Shown here: positions 10,300 through 22,000 of the stretch, piece after piece
How the letters are laid out: every line of letters starts with the position of its first letter
Position numbering within the stretch: the first letter of the stretch is position 1
From: Argyresthia goedartella
Lineage: Eukaryota; Arthropoda; Insecta; Lepidoptera; Argyresthiidae
Reading direction: 5' to 3'
Assembly: GCA_949825045.1 (NCBI GenBank)
Contig: OX463810.1
Coordinates: forward strand, 31,940,201-32,004,200
Length of the DNA stretch: 64,000 nucleotides
Program-made: the position numbers and the translations under genes
Notes under the pieces: model-generated
The model's input: only the letters and a program-made list of their open reading frames with translations
Database searches by the model: none
What the model was told of the DNA's origin: nothing

Positions 10300-11090
10300 T
10301 TTCTATTATTTGCGCTAGCACCGGTCACGCAATAATTGAGTAATGAAATGAATACTAACTAAACTTTAGGACAATTGTGCCTCTGCCACCCTGTATATGA
10401 AAAAGTGTGACGCTATATGTTGTATTAGGTGAATTCTAGACACGTGCCCAGTTATTCAATTTAACTTAAAACTTTCTTTATACTCTAATCAGCTCAATAC
10501 TGAGCGGGTTAGACTCTCAATCGTTTATTTCAATCACATTCGTTTACTTGTCGATTAATGTTTGCTTATAGTGTAACAGTATCTACAAGATGGCATAAAA
10601 TCATCATACAAAATGGCACATCTATAATGTAATTAAATGTAAATAAACTTTGAAAAAAAAAATGTCTTGAGTTTTCATTTATAATGCGAAGACATATACA
10701 ATATACCCGTGAATATATGCATGTGATGACTATTCGGAAACCAAAACAGCAAAATATTTGTAGATTCACCCAATTAGTTAGGCAATAACTAAATAACACA
10801 GTTTGTGCTGTAGGCATTATCTGGTATACATTTACTTACCTAGTGTCTGTTAGGTAGGTAGGTTTAAAGTATGCAATATCTTTTCTTTTCCAAATTACAA
10901 ATGTAGATATTTACATATACTTAGCAATCGTCATTTTTTGCCACTTTACATTGGACCACTGTGGGAGAAGAAGGGCGTAGAAATTCCCACAGATTGATTT
11001 TAAGATCTCTTTTAAAAATTGCTTGTGCTTAGCTAATACCTACAAATATTATAATATCATTATCATATTTAATAAGCAGGAATAAATAAT
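10300..11090. other. No gene recognised
   Basis: AT-rich DNA with no coding signal. The part from about 10860 to 11129 is probably the 3' UTR of the minus-strand CR1-like LINE whose coding tail lies at 11129-11214. Nothing else is supported. Confidence 0.5.
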
Positions 11091-11428
11091 AACAAAATTA
11101 TTAACAGCAAGGTCTGTGTTGAGCCAGATTAACCCCATACAGACCTGTCATTTAAGTAATATTGAGCATTGTAATATCCCTTTTTCGACAAAGTCGCTTT
11201 AACATGCTTATTAATAGTGTCCGGCCACGATTTACCGCCGAAACCGAAACCGGAACCGAAACAGTGAGCACCCAGTTTCGGCCGAAACCGAAACCCACAG
11301 ATATCGAGAGATAGGTTGAGGGGCGTGGCATGTGCGAACAAATGTAGCTCCGACAGGTTCGATATTAAAAATTCTCGGTAGTCACCGGGCGACCGCAGTG
11401 ATGAATTCATCTCCGTTGTTTTTCTAAA

Positions 11429-14400
11429 ATGCCGACCTGTGCAATACTCACGTGCAAAAATAGAAGCGAGATTGTGAACTCCAAGAACGCCGGTGTCACA
11501 TATCACTTGTAAGTCTCATTCTAACTATTATTTCTTCTTAAAACACAAGAAATAAACATTATTACGAAAATAAATCATTCGCGGAAAATTCGTCACGAAT
11601 TGACATTAAAGTGACAATGTCATGTTGTTCTAGCTAAGTTTGTTGCTACATTGCTTGTTTTGTATCTTAATTTCACTTCGTATTGCCAAGCTAACACGCA
11701 ATGAATATTTCACACTTATCTAAGTACGAAAGCAAAGATGCATCGTGATACGGAGGCGAACTGTCACACGCAAACAGAGACGACATATAGTGATGGGGAT
11801 ACTGATAGGAGAATTATGTTTTTGAATCGATAGATTTTATCATTCCGCAATTACTAATATAGTTAATGTAATAATATAGTTATTTTATTACTCATAATAC
11901 GTAAGTTTATTGTTAGTTATTCCAATGATTGCCAAACAGGCAGTTTAGATTTTAAGTTTGTTTAAAACCTCGCCCGACGAAGGATAATGGGGTGTTATAA
12001 GTATTGATCGGAAATTCCGATGCTTTCAGTCAGGTCCGAAGAGAATTTCTCGGCTAAGTCCGAATCAGAATGAACTCCGTTCACAGTTATTCTACCTTCA
12101 TAAACCTCTTTGCCTCTCTTTCTAGCTGTAAGGATTCTGTTGAAAAAAAGAAGAGAGGCAAAGGGGTCTCTGGATGCAGAACAACTGTGAACGGAGAATA
12201 CACGGGTAATTTCGACGCAAAAAAGTCGGGATAAGGGGGTTGTATAGTTATTAGTCCGATTTGACTCAAAATCTATATCTGGGGATCCGGTTGAGGTCCA
12301 ATCATGATTCTGTCATATTTTGAAAAAGTTGCCGACATTTCGAACTTCGTAGTTACTGGTCCGATTTACTTCAAAATCGATATCTGGGGACCCGGTTAGA
12401 ATACAATTATGATATAGATGTCAGATTTTGAATATTGGACGCCATTTTGATTTTTATATTTACTGTTCCGATTTGCTTCAATGATAAAGTTATGTATTTT
12501 ATTACGCTAATCAATGTTTCAGTTTTCCTAGTGAACCAAAAATAAAAGAAAAATGGATCGAAGCTGTAATGAGAGGGCCTCGCTGGTTTCCACAAAAACA
12601 ATGTAAAATATGCTCAATTCATTTCGAGGAGAAATGTTTTCAAAAATTAAAGAAATACAGGCGAATGTGGCCATGGGCAGTGCCGACGATGAAAATACCA
12701 GTTATGATGTCTCATGTTAGTAATTTATATTTAATTTCATACAATGGATAGGTTTAAAATATTTCGTACACCATACCACTATAAAAAGACTGTTTCTAGA
12801 TTATTAATTGAATATCTACTTGAAATTATAAATTCCTTTACTAACTACATATAACTTTAAGTAATGCATCTTATTTTATTAGGGTACCAGAGATCCAGAG
12901 AAAAACCATATCAATGAATGCGTCTCTGTAGGAGATAGCAGCGATCAGGTGTATTTTTTTGAAATTTTAACATGAAAAACTGCGTGATACGTATTTGAAT
13001 ACTGATTGCTTGCACCTTTTTGTCTCAGGATACCATAAAACCAGAGAAAACACATTTGAATGAATGCGTGTCTGAAGGAGATGACGGCAATGATGTAAAT
13101 CGGGTCAAATTAAAACAATTTATAAAAATCTTCGGGTTACTTATTTACATCTTTATTTTTAGACATCAAAACAAGCTGAGTCTGAAGAACCGTCTTTGCT
13201 GACCACGGACAGAGTAGGTAATGAAAATGTAAGAAATGTATTCGAATTATTATTTGAATTGTAATTTTATTTAATTTTATAAAAGTAAACATACAGACAG
13301 TGTCACGCCTTTTTCCATGCGGGGTGGCAAAGGTACATTTGATCCCAATTTATCTTAATTTAAAGGTACCTTTCTTTCTTTATCATACTTCTATCGCCCA
13401 TTCATATTCCTGTGATAAGAAGACTAACAGCAACTAAATTAAACATACAAATTACAGGACAAGGACCAAGAAAATCACAGCATTTTCGAGACCCCACGCA
13501 AGAGGAAGCTGCGCCATCGGATAGACCAATTGGAAATCGTACTCGAGCAAAAATATAAGAAAATTAAAACTCTTCAAAAACAAAACAGCCGCTACCGCAA
13601 AAATTTTTTAAACATGAAGGATGTTCTGAGAGATCTTAAAGATCAAAAATTAGTTAATTCTGATCAAGTCACACAATTAGAAGGTTTAGGTGTAGGAGTG
13701 GCTGATCTCATTGAACGATGTGAGAAAAAACAATCTGTCGACAAAAAATCCACTGAAAAATACTCAGCAGAATTGAGAACTTTTGCCTGTACACTTCATT
13801 TTTATTCGCCTAAGGCCTACGAATATGTGCGGCAAAAGTTTCAATCTTGCCTTCCCCACGTTCGCACCATAAGGAAATGGTACGAGGCGATTGACTCCGA
13901 CCCCGGGTTTACAAAGGAGTCATTTGAAGCTATCAAGCTGAAAGTTGAAAATACAGATTATACACTGGTGTGTAATGTTATACTCGATGAAATGGCCATT
14001 CGCCGTCGTGTAGAGTGGGACGGTGAGTATATGCATGGATATGTAGATATATGCAATTTCAAAATGGCCGATACAGATTCTTTGCCCGAGGCAAAGGAAG
14101 CTCTAGTTTTTCTAGTAACCGCAATTAATGCCCCTTGGAAGATACCTGTCGGGTATTTTCTAGTCGCTGGTGTTACTGGAGAACAACGAGCGAATCTAGT
14201 TACACAATGTCTTGAACTGTTACAAGAAACGGGAATCGAAATAACATCACTTACTTTTGACGGCTGCCCTGCAAATGTGACAATGACTAAAGAACTTGGG
14301 TGCTCACCGAACATAGAAGACTTAAAAACAAATTTCGAACATCCCGTTACAAAGAAACCGATCTTCATCTTTCCCGATCCATGTCATATGTTGAAGTTAT

Positions 14401-15758
14401 TGAGGAATGCTTTTGAAGCCAAAGGAAGCTTTGTTGATGAAACCCAAAAAGAAGTGGAATGGGCACATTTAAAAAAATTGAACGATGTCCAAGAAGAAGA
14501 AAAGATGCACTTAGCTAACAAATTGCGTCGAGGCCACATATTCTTTAAAAACCAGAAAATGAAAGTGAGATTGGCATCCCAATTGTTCAGCACCAGTGTG
14601 GCAGTCGCATTAACATTTTGCTCAGAACTAAATTTACCAGGTTTTCAAAATGTCGATGGCACAGTCAACTTTCTGAAAATAGTCAACAATCTATTTGATA
14701 TATTGAACTCCAGACATGTAGCCCAGTTACATTACAAAAAGCCAATCTGTGAACAAAATAAGGTTGAAATCTTTGATTTTCTGGAAAAAGCCGAAAATTA
14801 CCTGAAAAAATTGAAGCTTGTGGATGGTACGGCAGTAATTGACTCATCGAGGAAAACTGGTTTTGTCGGATTTTTGATCTGTATAAAGAGCCTCAAAGAT
14901 TTGTATGTTCGGCTAGTTGAAAAAGAACGAAAACTAAGCTACTTCCCTGTTTACAAGATTAGTCAGGACCATCTTGAGCTGCTTTTTGGCCAAATCCGAA
15001 GCCACGGGGGTTGTAATACAAACCCAACAGCACGACAATTCAAATCAATATACAAAAAATTGATGGTCAAGTCAGAACTCCGAGACGTGGACAGTGGGAA
15101 CTGCCGAGCACTCGAAAAGATGTCCCTTCTGACATGTTCATCGGCTGTTCGCATCAACCACACTATCGATCCCCGATTACGAGATGAAGAGTGTGACGAC
15201 ATAAATATATTACATGAAATGGCAGTATTCGACGAAGAAGTAGAAATGATGGTTGATGTTCTAACACAATACAGCTCACAAACCATAACTTACGTAGCTG
15301 GCTTCGTCGTTCATGCTCTGATTAAAACTGTGAAATGCGGCGTATGCACAAGCGCGCTACTGTCAAGCGGCCCGGACGATACACATAAGTTTATAAAACT
15401 CAAGGATAAAGGCGGCTTAATATATCCTTCCCATGACGTTATAACAATTTGCAAAAACATGGAAGTGATCATAAAATCAACTGTGCTTACCAAAGAAAAA
15501 ATAAAGGTTAGGGTTAAAAATTTAAAACAATCATTAATGTCTAAAGCACTACCCCGATTCATTGGCATGAATCTGTTCAACGAAATAGATTTTCACCAAT
15601 TCGAACAAAACCCAATGGATAATCATCTAATATTACTGATAAAAGCTGTAATGGAAAGATATACCAATATAAGACTGCATTACTTGGCAAAAAACGCTAC
15701 GCCTCAATTGTCAAAACGGCAAGTTCTTAATAAATATTTACATTTTTCTGGTCAATAG
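11429..15758 (+). CDS. P-element transposase, THAP9-like, six exons, 918 aa
   Basis: The enzyme cuts and re-inserts the P element. My exon model is 11429-11508, 12523-12715, 12883-12948, 13029-13094, 13163-13213 and 13458-15758. All introns are GT-AG; the first is phase 2 and the other four phase 0; the sum is 2,757 nt without a stop until TAG. Residues 1-about 85 are a THAP DNA-binding finger (CX4C at C4/C9, FPSEP, WFPQK, CSIH). Exons 3 and 4 encode two similar 22-residue units. A basic coiled coil follows (about 165-215). Catalytic candidates are D in ILDEMAIRR (about 329), D in TFDGCPANV (about 420) and D/E in DHLELLFGQIR (about 656/659). Length is close to human THAP9. Splicing is inferred from sequence, not from transcripts. 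Confidence 0.88.
12072..12197. repeat. Imperfect hairpin in transposase intron 1
   Basis: 12072-12121 and 12147-12197 pair with a few mismatches (ACTCCGTTCACAGTT against AACTGTGAACGGAG; CTCTTTGCCTCTCTT against AAGAGAGGCAAAGGGG). About 125 bp in all, probably a tiny non-autonomous insertion or intronic secondary structure. Confidence 0.7.
12252..12480. repeat. About 106-bp tandem repeat (2.2 copies) in intron 1
   Basis: Units begin GTCCGATTT at 12252 and 12358 and TTCCGATTT at about 12467. The first two share ATATCTGGGGA(T/C)C(C)GGTT and a TTTACTG-type end. The diverged copies lie just before the acceptor of exon 2. Confidence 0.65.
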
Positions 15759-15774
15759 ATAGTATTTAACTGTA

Positions 15775-16039
15775 CAGGATTTTACAGAAAGGGTATATAT
15801 GCCGAAAGACGGTTGTTAAGGCCATCATTCTGAACATCTTTCTTGATTAAACTGATTTGATCAGCATTGTTTTTCACTTTTCAGTACATTTTGGGCCGTA
15901 TTTTCTGCAGGTCAGCTGATTTGTATGGGGAAGTAAAAAATAAAGTTGCTCTGATCAAATCAGATTCATAGAGAAAATCGTTCAAAATATGTCGCAAACA
16001 ACTCTTTTCGGCTTGTCACTCCGCATCTGTTACACCCTG
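15775..16039. mobile_element. Mariner-type MITE just after the P transposase stop codon
   Basis: The ends CAGG...CCTG are bounded by TA dinucleotides (15773-15774 and 16040-16041). About 95 bp on each side are imperfectly inverted (for example GCCGAAAGACGGTTGTT against AACAACTCTTTTCGGC, and ACTGATTTGATCAG against CTGATCAAATCAG). No coding capacity. It sits 16 bp after the transposase stop codon, so it may supply the 3' UTR or poly(A) site. Confidence 0.75.
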
Positions 16040-16633
16040 TATACACAGTAATAGGTATTTCTTGTAAAATAAATATGTAGTATTTACAAACAATTTACTA
16101 TTTTATTTATAGAACCCGGCATTGTATACGACTGTCTATACCAGTGTCTATAAATTATAATCGATCGATGATACACGCTGTCCTTGCATTGTCCCAACAC
16201 TAGCTCGACTAGCTAGTATACCTGCGGTAGTGTGGGTGTGTTCGGACGATAGGTGCATGACATTGCACTGACCAATAAAAGCGGAGGGATTGATGTACGA
16301 GTGGTGTAAATGTATGCGTGTTCTTAGTTTTCGGCGACACTGGTTCCGATACAAGCTCAGCGCCAAGGGCCTATCTCTCGATATCTGTGCCGAAACCGAA
16401 CTTTTAGCTTTTTTAAATTTATTTAATTTATGGATATACATAAGTTTCTAGCTACAAGCTAGCTAGTTACACATCAAATCAACATTGTATTGAAAAAACC
16501 ACAAATTTAAGACTTATTAACAAGCAATATAATTTTAATTTTGTTAATCGTCGTATGTACGTTAACTAAACAGCCTTAAAACAAAACACAGTAAACTAAT
16601 AATACAGTCTTCTATTAGAAATTCTAACTATGT

Positions 16634-16936
16634 TTAATATTCAAAATTGAAAAGCCTAATGTTATGCGCCAAAAAAAGCAGTTTCTCGGCATTTTCTCCC
16701 AGCAGATTTCTTCGGCGATCTGCGTAAATCTGTCCAGCAGCACTAAAAAGATGCTCACTAGGCACACTCGTAGGAGGTGCTGAAAGATACTTCGGAACAG
16801 CTTTTCTCAAGGAGGGATAAGGGCTTGAATTCCAATAGGAATATATGTCAGCATTTCTTTGCAGGAGTGGCTCCGACTTATATTTAAAGTAAAACAAAAC
16901 ATAACCATTAACATTCAGATTCACACAGTACATCAC
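16634..16936 (-). pseudogene. hAT transposase C-terminal dimerisation region
   Basis: The minus frame contains YWNSSPYPSLRKAVPKYL, then PTSVPSEHLFSAAGQI and RRRNLLGENAEKLLFL, in the order of the hAT dimerisation domain found at the C-terminus of Ac/Tam3-type transposases. Only this last about 80 residues remain; the DNA-binding BED finger and catalytic core are absent. It belongs to the host hAT element of the nest, not to the P element. Confidence 0.9.
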
Positions 16937-17880
16937 CGGTCGTAATTTATTTTATTGCGAATATTTATTTAATATGGATTGTGCATAATGTTTATTGCTA
17001 TTATGCTTGTTTATCTTTAATTTAGTATCGAAGTAATATGATATAATATACAAAGTACTCACCATTTATTTTGTGTGAAAAGAAAACTCAAAAACTATAT
17101 GAATTACGTTTGACTAATGTTATCCGCACGATGTACATGTCGCAACTAGTCGCAAGCGCGCGCCGCCGGCCCAAGCAGCTCGTGCGTGGCGGAGACTGCC
17201 GAGCGCACCCGATCACTGACGAACGTGAGTTTCGGCAACGCCGAAATTTCGGCTGATTTCTGGCCAAAACCGAAACATTGCCAAAACATGAATTTTGCGC
17301 CGATACTGGCCGAAACCGAAACCGAAATTTCGGTCGGGCACTAGTTTTTAAATTGCTCAAATTGCAATTTCAAGATCTCCAGAGGTATCTTGTTGTAGTA
17401 GAGATTGCATTGACCCTTGAAAGAATTGATAACCTTCGCGAGTCTAAACCGGGGAGCAAGTAGTCTGTGATTATTTCTTAGGTTAATATTACAGCTATCG
17501 CTAAGTTTGGAAAATGTTGTAAGCTTCTTGCATACATACATTATATTTTCGAAAATAAATTGACTAGCCCAGTTAGTATGTCAGTTTCTTTAAAAAGCTC
17601 TCTTAGGAAGTCTGCTCGAATAGCTCTTTTCTGTAAAATAAAAATAGTTTGAATATCCGTTGCTTTCCCCCACAAGAAGATCCCATAGACCATGACACTA
17701 TGAAAGTAGGTAACTAAAATATACTAGCCTAGATGTAGCCACATCCGTGTTTTGTCTGATGTTCCTAAGAGCGTAAGCCGCAGATCTTCATTTACCAGCC
17801 AATTTATCTATGAAACCTCAAGTGTATCGAACTTATCAGACGTGACCGTACTTCCTGAACGTAAAATATTATTGGACTTA

Positions 17881-18600
17881 TTATTTACACTTTTTTAAAT
17901 TGAACTTGTTCTCCGAAATGTTTTGGAGAAATTGGAAACAAGTTATGTCTCCTTCAATAAGTGAGTTGAGCTCATTTTTGTATTTCCCGTCAAAAATAAT
18001 ATCTTTTTTTTTGCGGTTTGTCGTATTTAGTATAGATTTCCGTAACCTGAGGGATTGGTACTCGGCTTCCTTTTTTGGAGTCTCCATAAACAGGATAAGC
18101 GTGGGTTTATGCTGGAACCTTACATTGACGCGTCTGTGCCATGACTAAGGCATTTGTGGTTCTATGCCGTTCATTGCAGCAAGATACCAAGGCTGGTACT
18201 TTCATCCTGTACTTCTCAAAATATTTTTTGAAATTTTTAAATTCTGCAGAATTTTGAGCATTTGTTACAATTTCTTGCCAGCCGTTCAGAATCAAAGGAG
18301 CCGGTAGAAGAGGCAGATTTACTGACATTCTCACAATATCTTTTTGCTCTGAAGTAACTGTCATACCCACAGTCTTCAGCATTCTTCCAGATGTTTCTAT
18401 TAAAGTGATAATAGCACCCTGTAATCCTTGATTGCTCAAAAATTGTTCTAAACGCATTTAATTGTCCAAGCTCGTAATCGCATTTGTAAATTCTTTTTTT
18501 TATACCAAGCACATCACGTATCATGATAAATAATGCTTCATTTGTCCTTGCGGATTTGTTTGGCAACAATACAAACAAAACTGGAACAATGTTTGTTGCG
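17881..18600 (-). pseudogene. Mutator-like (MULE) transposase relic
   Basis: On the minus strand two overlapping frames give VLLPNKSARTNEALFIMI, then GCYYHFNRNIWK, then in the next frame HRTTNAL, SWHRR-like and ALNVRFQHKPTLILFMET-like segments. This order (PNK..TYEALF, GC.FHF.Q, TNN.E.WH) is that of the MULE domain of Mutator-type transposases, often with FLYWCH fingers in insects. Frameshifts near 18110 and 18450 break it. No terminal repeats were found. The domain call is moderately sure; the element is dead. Confidence 0.75.
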
Positions 18601-18798
18601 ATTTCCGAGCTCCCTGCATCGACGTGTACAGTGAATAACTAGGAGAATGGTTGAAATAAAAGAATCCACTTACTTTTCCTCTGCTCTAGCCATGTATTAA
18701 GCTTATGCGTATGCGTGGCCAAGTTATGGTGTTATGTATGTATGGCATGTATGGTGTATTACACTATGGGGAAACAGCGTCGAGCACCTCGACTCTTT

Positions 18799-18957
18799 TG
18801 AATTGAAAGAGGTTTGTAGGAGTAAATAGATGTTTATTGTACTAAAGTTTGGATAGAAGAGAGACTAATTATCCGCAGTATAATCTTATATAGTCTTACA
18901 AATAAGGAGTCACACACACAGTCATACATGTCTATGTCGCTATGTCCGCACACTTCA
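18799..18957 (-). repeat. 3' LTR of Gypsy-2
   Basis: 159 bp, identical by eye to 24519-24677. Plus-strand ends are TGAATTG and CACTTCA. Confidence 0.92.
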
Positions 18958-19023
18958 CCTCCCACGGAAAATTAAAAAAAATACATGATTATATTTTTTT
19001 TTCTAAAACTAACTCTAAATATT

Positions 19024-22000
19024 TCATAATGCTTGTATGTACGGTTTCGTTCTATTTTTATGAACAATTTCAATTTTCCCATCTTTTACAATTTTTACAT
19101 TGACATCTAAATCTTCAACAACCAAATATGGGCCTAAATAAATATTCTGTGTCTTATCACCCGAGGGGTTTCTTAACAATAACATACTGTCTTTCTTATA
19201 GTATACTGGATATACATTTTTATCATAATTTTCCTTCCTAATTACCTTACTTCTAATTAAGTTTTCCCTAGCATCCTTTTGGGAAACTTGTAACCTATAC
19301 TTAAACTCTAACGGATAACTGTCATGATTATACAATGGGTCCACTATATTGTTACTTAAATTACTAGGAAGATTACATATTTTGCCAAACACTAATTCAT
19401 GAGGCGTATATTTCGTTTCAGAATGAACTGTATTGTTATAGGCAAAGCACCAGTATGGCAACCAGTCACTCCACTGATCAGGCTGATTGTTTGACATGAT
19501 TCTTAAATACGCACCCATAACTTTGTGGCTATTCTCTAATGCACCGATCGTCTCGTGATGATATGCCGTAGACGTCATCTGAGTTATATTCAAGAGCTTA
19601 CATACCTCCTTCATTGTGCTCGATACAAACTCGGTACCACGATCCGTTGCTATTTCTCTCGGTATTCCGTATTTCAGCATGAATTTTTCCACGAATGCGC
19701 GTGCCACACTTACCGTATCCTTTGTTTCAAGAGGAAACGCCTCTACGTACTTTGACAGGTCACATTGCAAAGTCAATATATAAGCAAATTTATTCGCATC
19801 TTTGTTTATAGGTCCAACTATATCCAAAAACACCTTATCAAATGCACACTTAGCTGTAGTTGTTACTACCATAGGTTGTTTTGTGTTCACTGAATACTTT
19901 TGTTTTTGACATTTACTACATTTGGCTACAAAATCTCTAACATCTTTCTCTATCGTGTTCCAATAATAATATCTTTTGATGTTATTAGCCATTCTCCTAA
20001 TGCCTGCGTGGCCACTTGTAGGCAATAAGTGAAAGTCATTTATTATGACACGTCTATCGTCGAGATTGTCTATTCTTTGTACTCCCCTTATTATACATAC
20101 TCTTGGTGCGGACCATTTGGGAATACTTTTGATTTCTTGGGTTAACCCTTCTATAAATCTTTCATTTTCTTTACATTTCACTATGCATATTTCCTTTATA
20201 TTCAATCTTTCACAAAATGATCCAAATTCTTTCACCATAACGGCTCGCGTTGATAATGATAAAGAAGATGGCTTTGTAAAGATAGTCGACGTGCTTTCTA
20301 TATAAATAAAATATTTATTATCTTCTGTCAAAAGTCTCTCTTTCTTCATTTTCTGTATATCTTTCTCTGTTCCTATCCGAAGTTCTGTGTAATTGTTCGG
20401 CTTTTTGAGTATATCCACAACTCTCGGATGATCTGTCCTCGAATCAGTGTCTATATCATCCACCGACAAATTATCACGTTCTTTATCCTTTTCTTCTTGC
20501 ATTCTTCTCTTTTGTCCTCTTGTCATAACATTCATAACTTTTTCATTCATTTCCTTTAACTGTTCTGACGTAACAATCACGCGCGACAATGCATCTGCAG
20601 CTACATTGTTGCACCCTTTCACATATTCTACAGTAAAGTTATATTCTTCCAGACATAACCTAAATTTCAATAACCTACTTGATGGATCACGCATGTTGAA
20701 AAGATACACTAACGGTTTATGATCAGTCTGTATTTTGAATTTCCTTCCGAAAAGATATGGGCGAAAATACTTTACACTCCACACTATTGCCAAAAGTTCC
20801 TTTTCAATAGTGGGGTAATTTTTCTCTGCCTTATTTAAACTACGACTAGCATATGCTATCGGTCTGCCGTCACTATTGCTTAATACAGATCCTACTGCTA
20901 TGCCGGACGCATCAGTTTGTAAAAGAAACTCATTTTCACTATTAAAATTTGGATATTGTAGAACTGGGTGATTCATCAATGCCTTTTTTAAATCATGGAA
21001 TGCTTCTTCACATTCACTAGTCCATCTATATTCTGCATCCTTCTTCGACAGTTGATTCAAAGGATATGACACCTGAGCAAAATTTGGAATAAATTTTCTA
21101 TAATAGTTTGCGAACGCCACAAATCTTTTCACTTCATCACATGTTTGTGGTCGTGGATAATTTTTCATAACCTCTATTTTTCCTGGATCAGGTAGAATAC
21201 CTCTTTCTGAGACTACATGACCTAAATACAAAATTTCCTTTTTGAGAAATTCGCATTTGGTTGGATTCAATTTTAAATTAATTTTTCGTAGTCTGCTAAA
21301 AATATCAAGCAAGTTATGATTGTGCTGATCCAAATTTCTCCCAAATACTACCAAATCGTCAAGATATACCAAACATTTTTCATAATTTAGACCTGACATT
21401 GCTACAGTAATCATACGGGAAAAGGCTGATGGACTTGTTTTTAGTCCCATCGGTAGTCTCTTCATTTGGTACTGACTTTTCGAACTTGTGAAGGCTGTAC
21501 ATTTTCTGCTTTGTGGTTCTAATTCAACTTGATAATACCCCTGATAAAGATCTAAATGGCTGAAATACATTGCTCCTGAAAGTGAATCTAAAATATCGGT
21601 GATGTTGGGCAATGGGAATTTATCATCTTGAATTTGTTCATTGAGCTTCCTGTAATCTATTACTATACGCCATTTCTTTTCACCATTTGCATCAGACTTT
21701 TTCGGCACTAATAATAAAGGACTCGACCATTCACTACGAGTCTCTTCTATAATATCATCATTTAACATTTTCTGTATTTGGTTATCAATTTCAGATTTTT
21801 GTGCATGTGGAAGCCTATACTGCTTTGTGTAAACTGGACTACAATTTGATTTTAATTGAATTGTTTGCCGGTATATTCCGGTACAAGTTAATTTGTCTCC
21901 TTCTAAATGAAATACGTCCGGGTATTTTGCGCAAATATTTTCTATTGATATTTGTTCCTCTTTATTTAATCCATCAAGTTTCAAACACTTAAATAATGTC

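Larger units (their letters stand above)
11296..16389 (+). mobile_element. Complete P-superfamily DNA transposon (5,094 bp)
   Basis: Terminal inverted repeats are a perfect 20 bp (CACAGATATCGAGAGATAGG at 11296-11315 and its complement at 16370-16389). Exact 8-bp duplicates CCGAAACC flank it at 11288-11295 and 16390-16397, the target duplication length known for P elements. Inside is a six-exon THAP-type transposase gene with no visible lesion. It lies inside a hAT element and is younger than it. A small MITE sits in its 3' part. Confidence 0.95.
11215..17343 (-). mobile_element. hAT DNA transposon (deleted copy), interrupted by a P element
   Basis: Ends are imperfect inverted repeats: TAGTGTCCGGCC at 11215 and, on the other strand, TAGTGCCCGACC from 17343. 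Flanks CTTATTAA (11207-11214) and GTTTTTAA (17344-17351) match at 6 of 8 bases and fit the hAT target pattern nTnnnnAn. Subterminal GAAACC-type repeats occur at both ends. Removing the P element leaves only about 1.0 kb, including the transposase C-terminal segment, so it is an internally deleted copy. Confidence 0.8.
11129..17880 (-). pseudogene. CR1-like LINE ORF2 C-terminus, split by hAT and P insertions
   Basis: On the minus strand 17880-17344 encodes a frameshifted LINE RT tail (LLWGKATDIQTIFILQKRAIR, then APRFRLAKVINSFKGQC, YYNKIPLEI, FEQFKN). The expected continuation, HVKATLSKKGYYNAQYYLNDRSVWG in pieces, is found 6.1 kb away at 11214-11129. The break is exactly where the hAT element (11215-17343) sits. 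The LINE is therefore the oldest layer of this nest. It lacks its catalytic region and has several frame breaks. Family CR1-like by motif. Confidence 0.8.

Noticed and set aside
16148..16441. 97-residue minus frame across the P element right end
   Set aside because: Crosses the P-hAT junction, no domain, no conserved neighbours.
18799..19023. Envelope gene in Gypsy-2, Gypsy-1 or either BEL element
   Set aside because: No open frame lies between pol and the 3' LTR in any of the four elements, so these are retrotransposons and not errantivirus-like proviruses.
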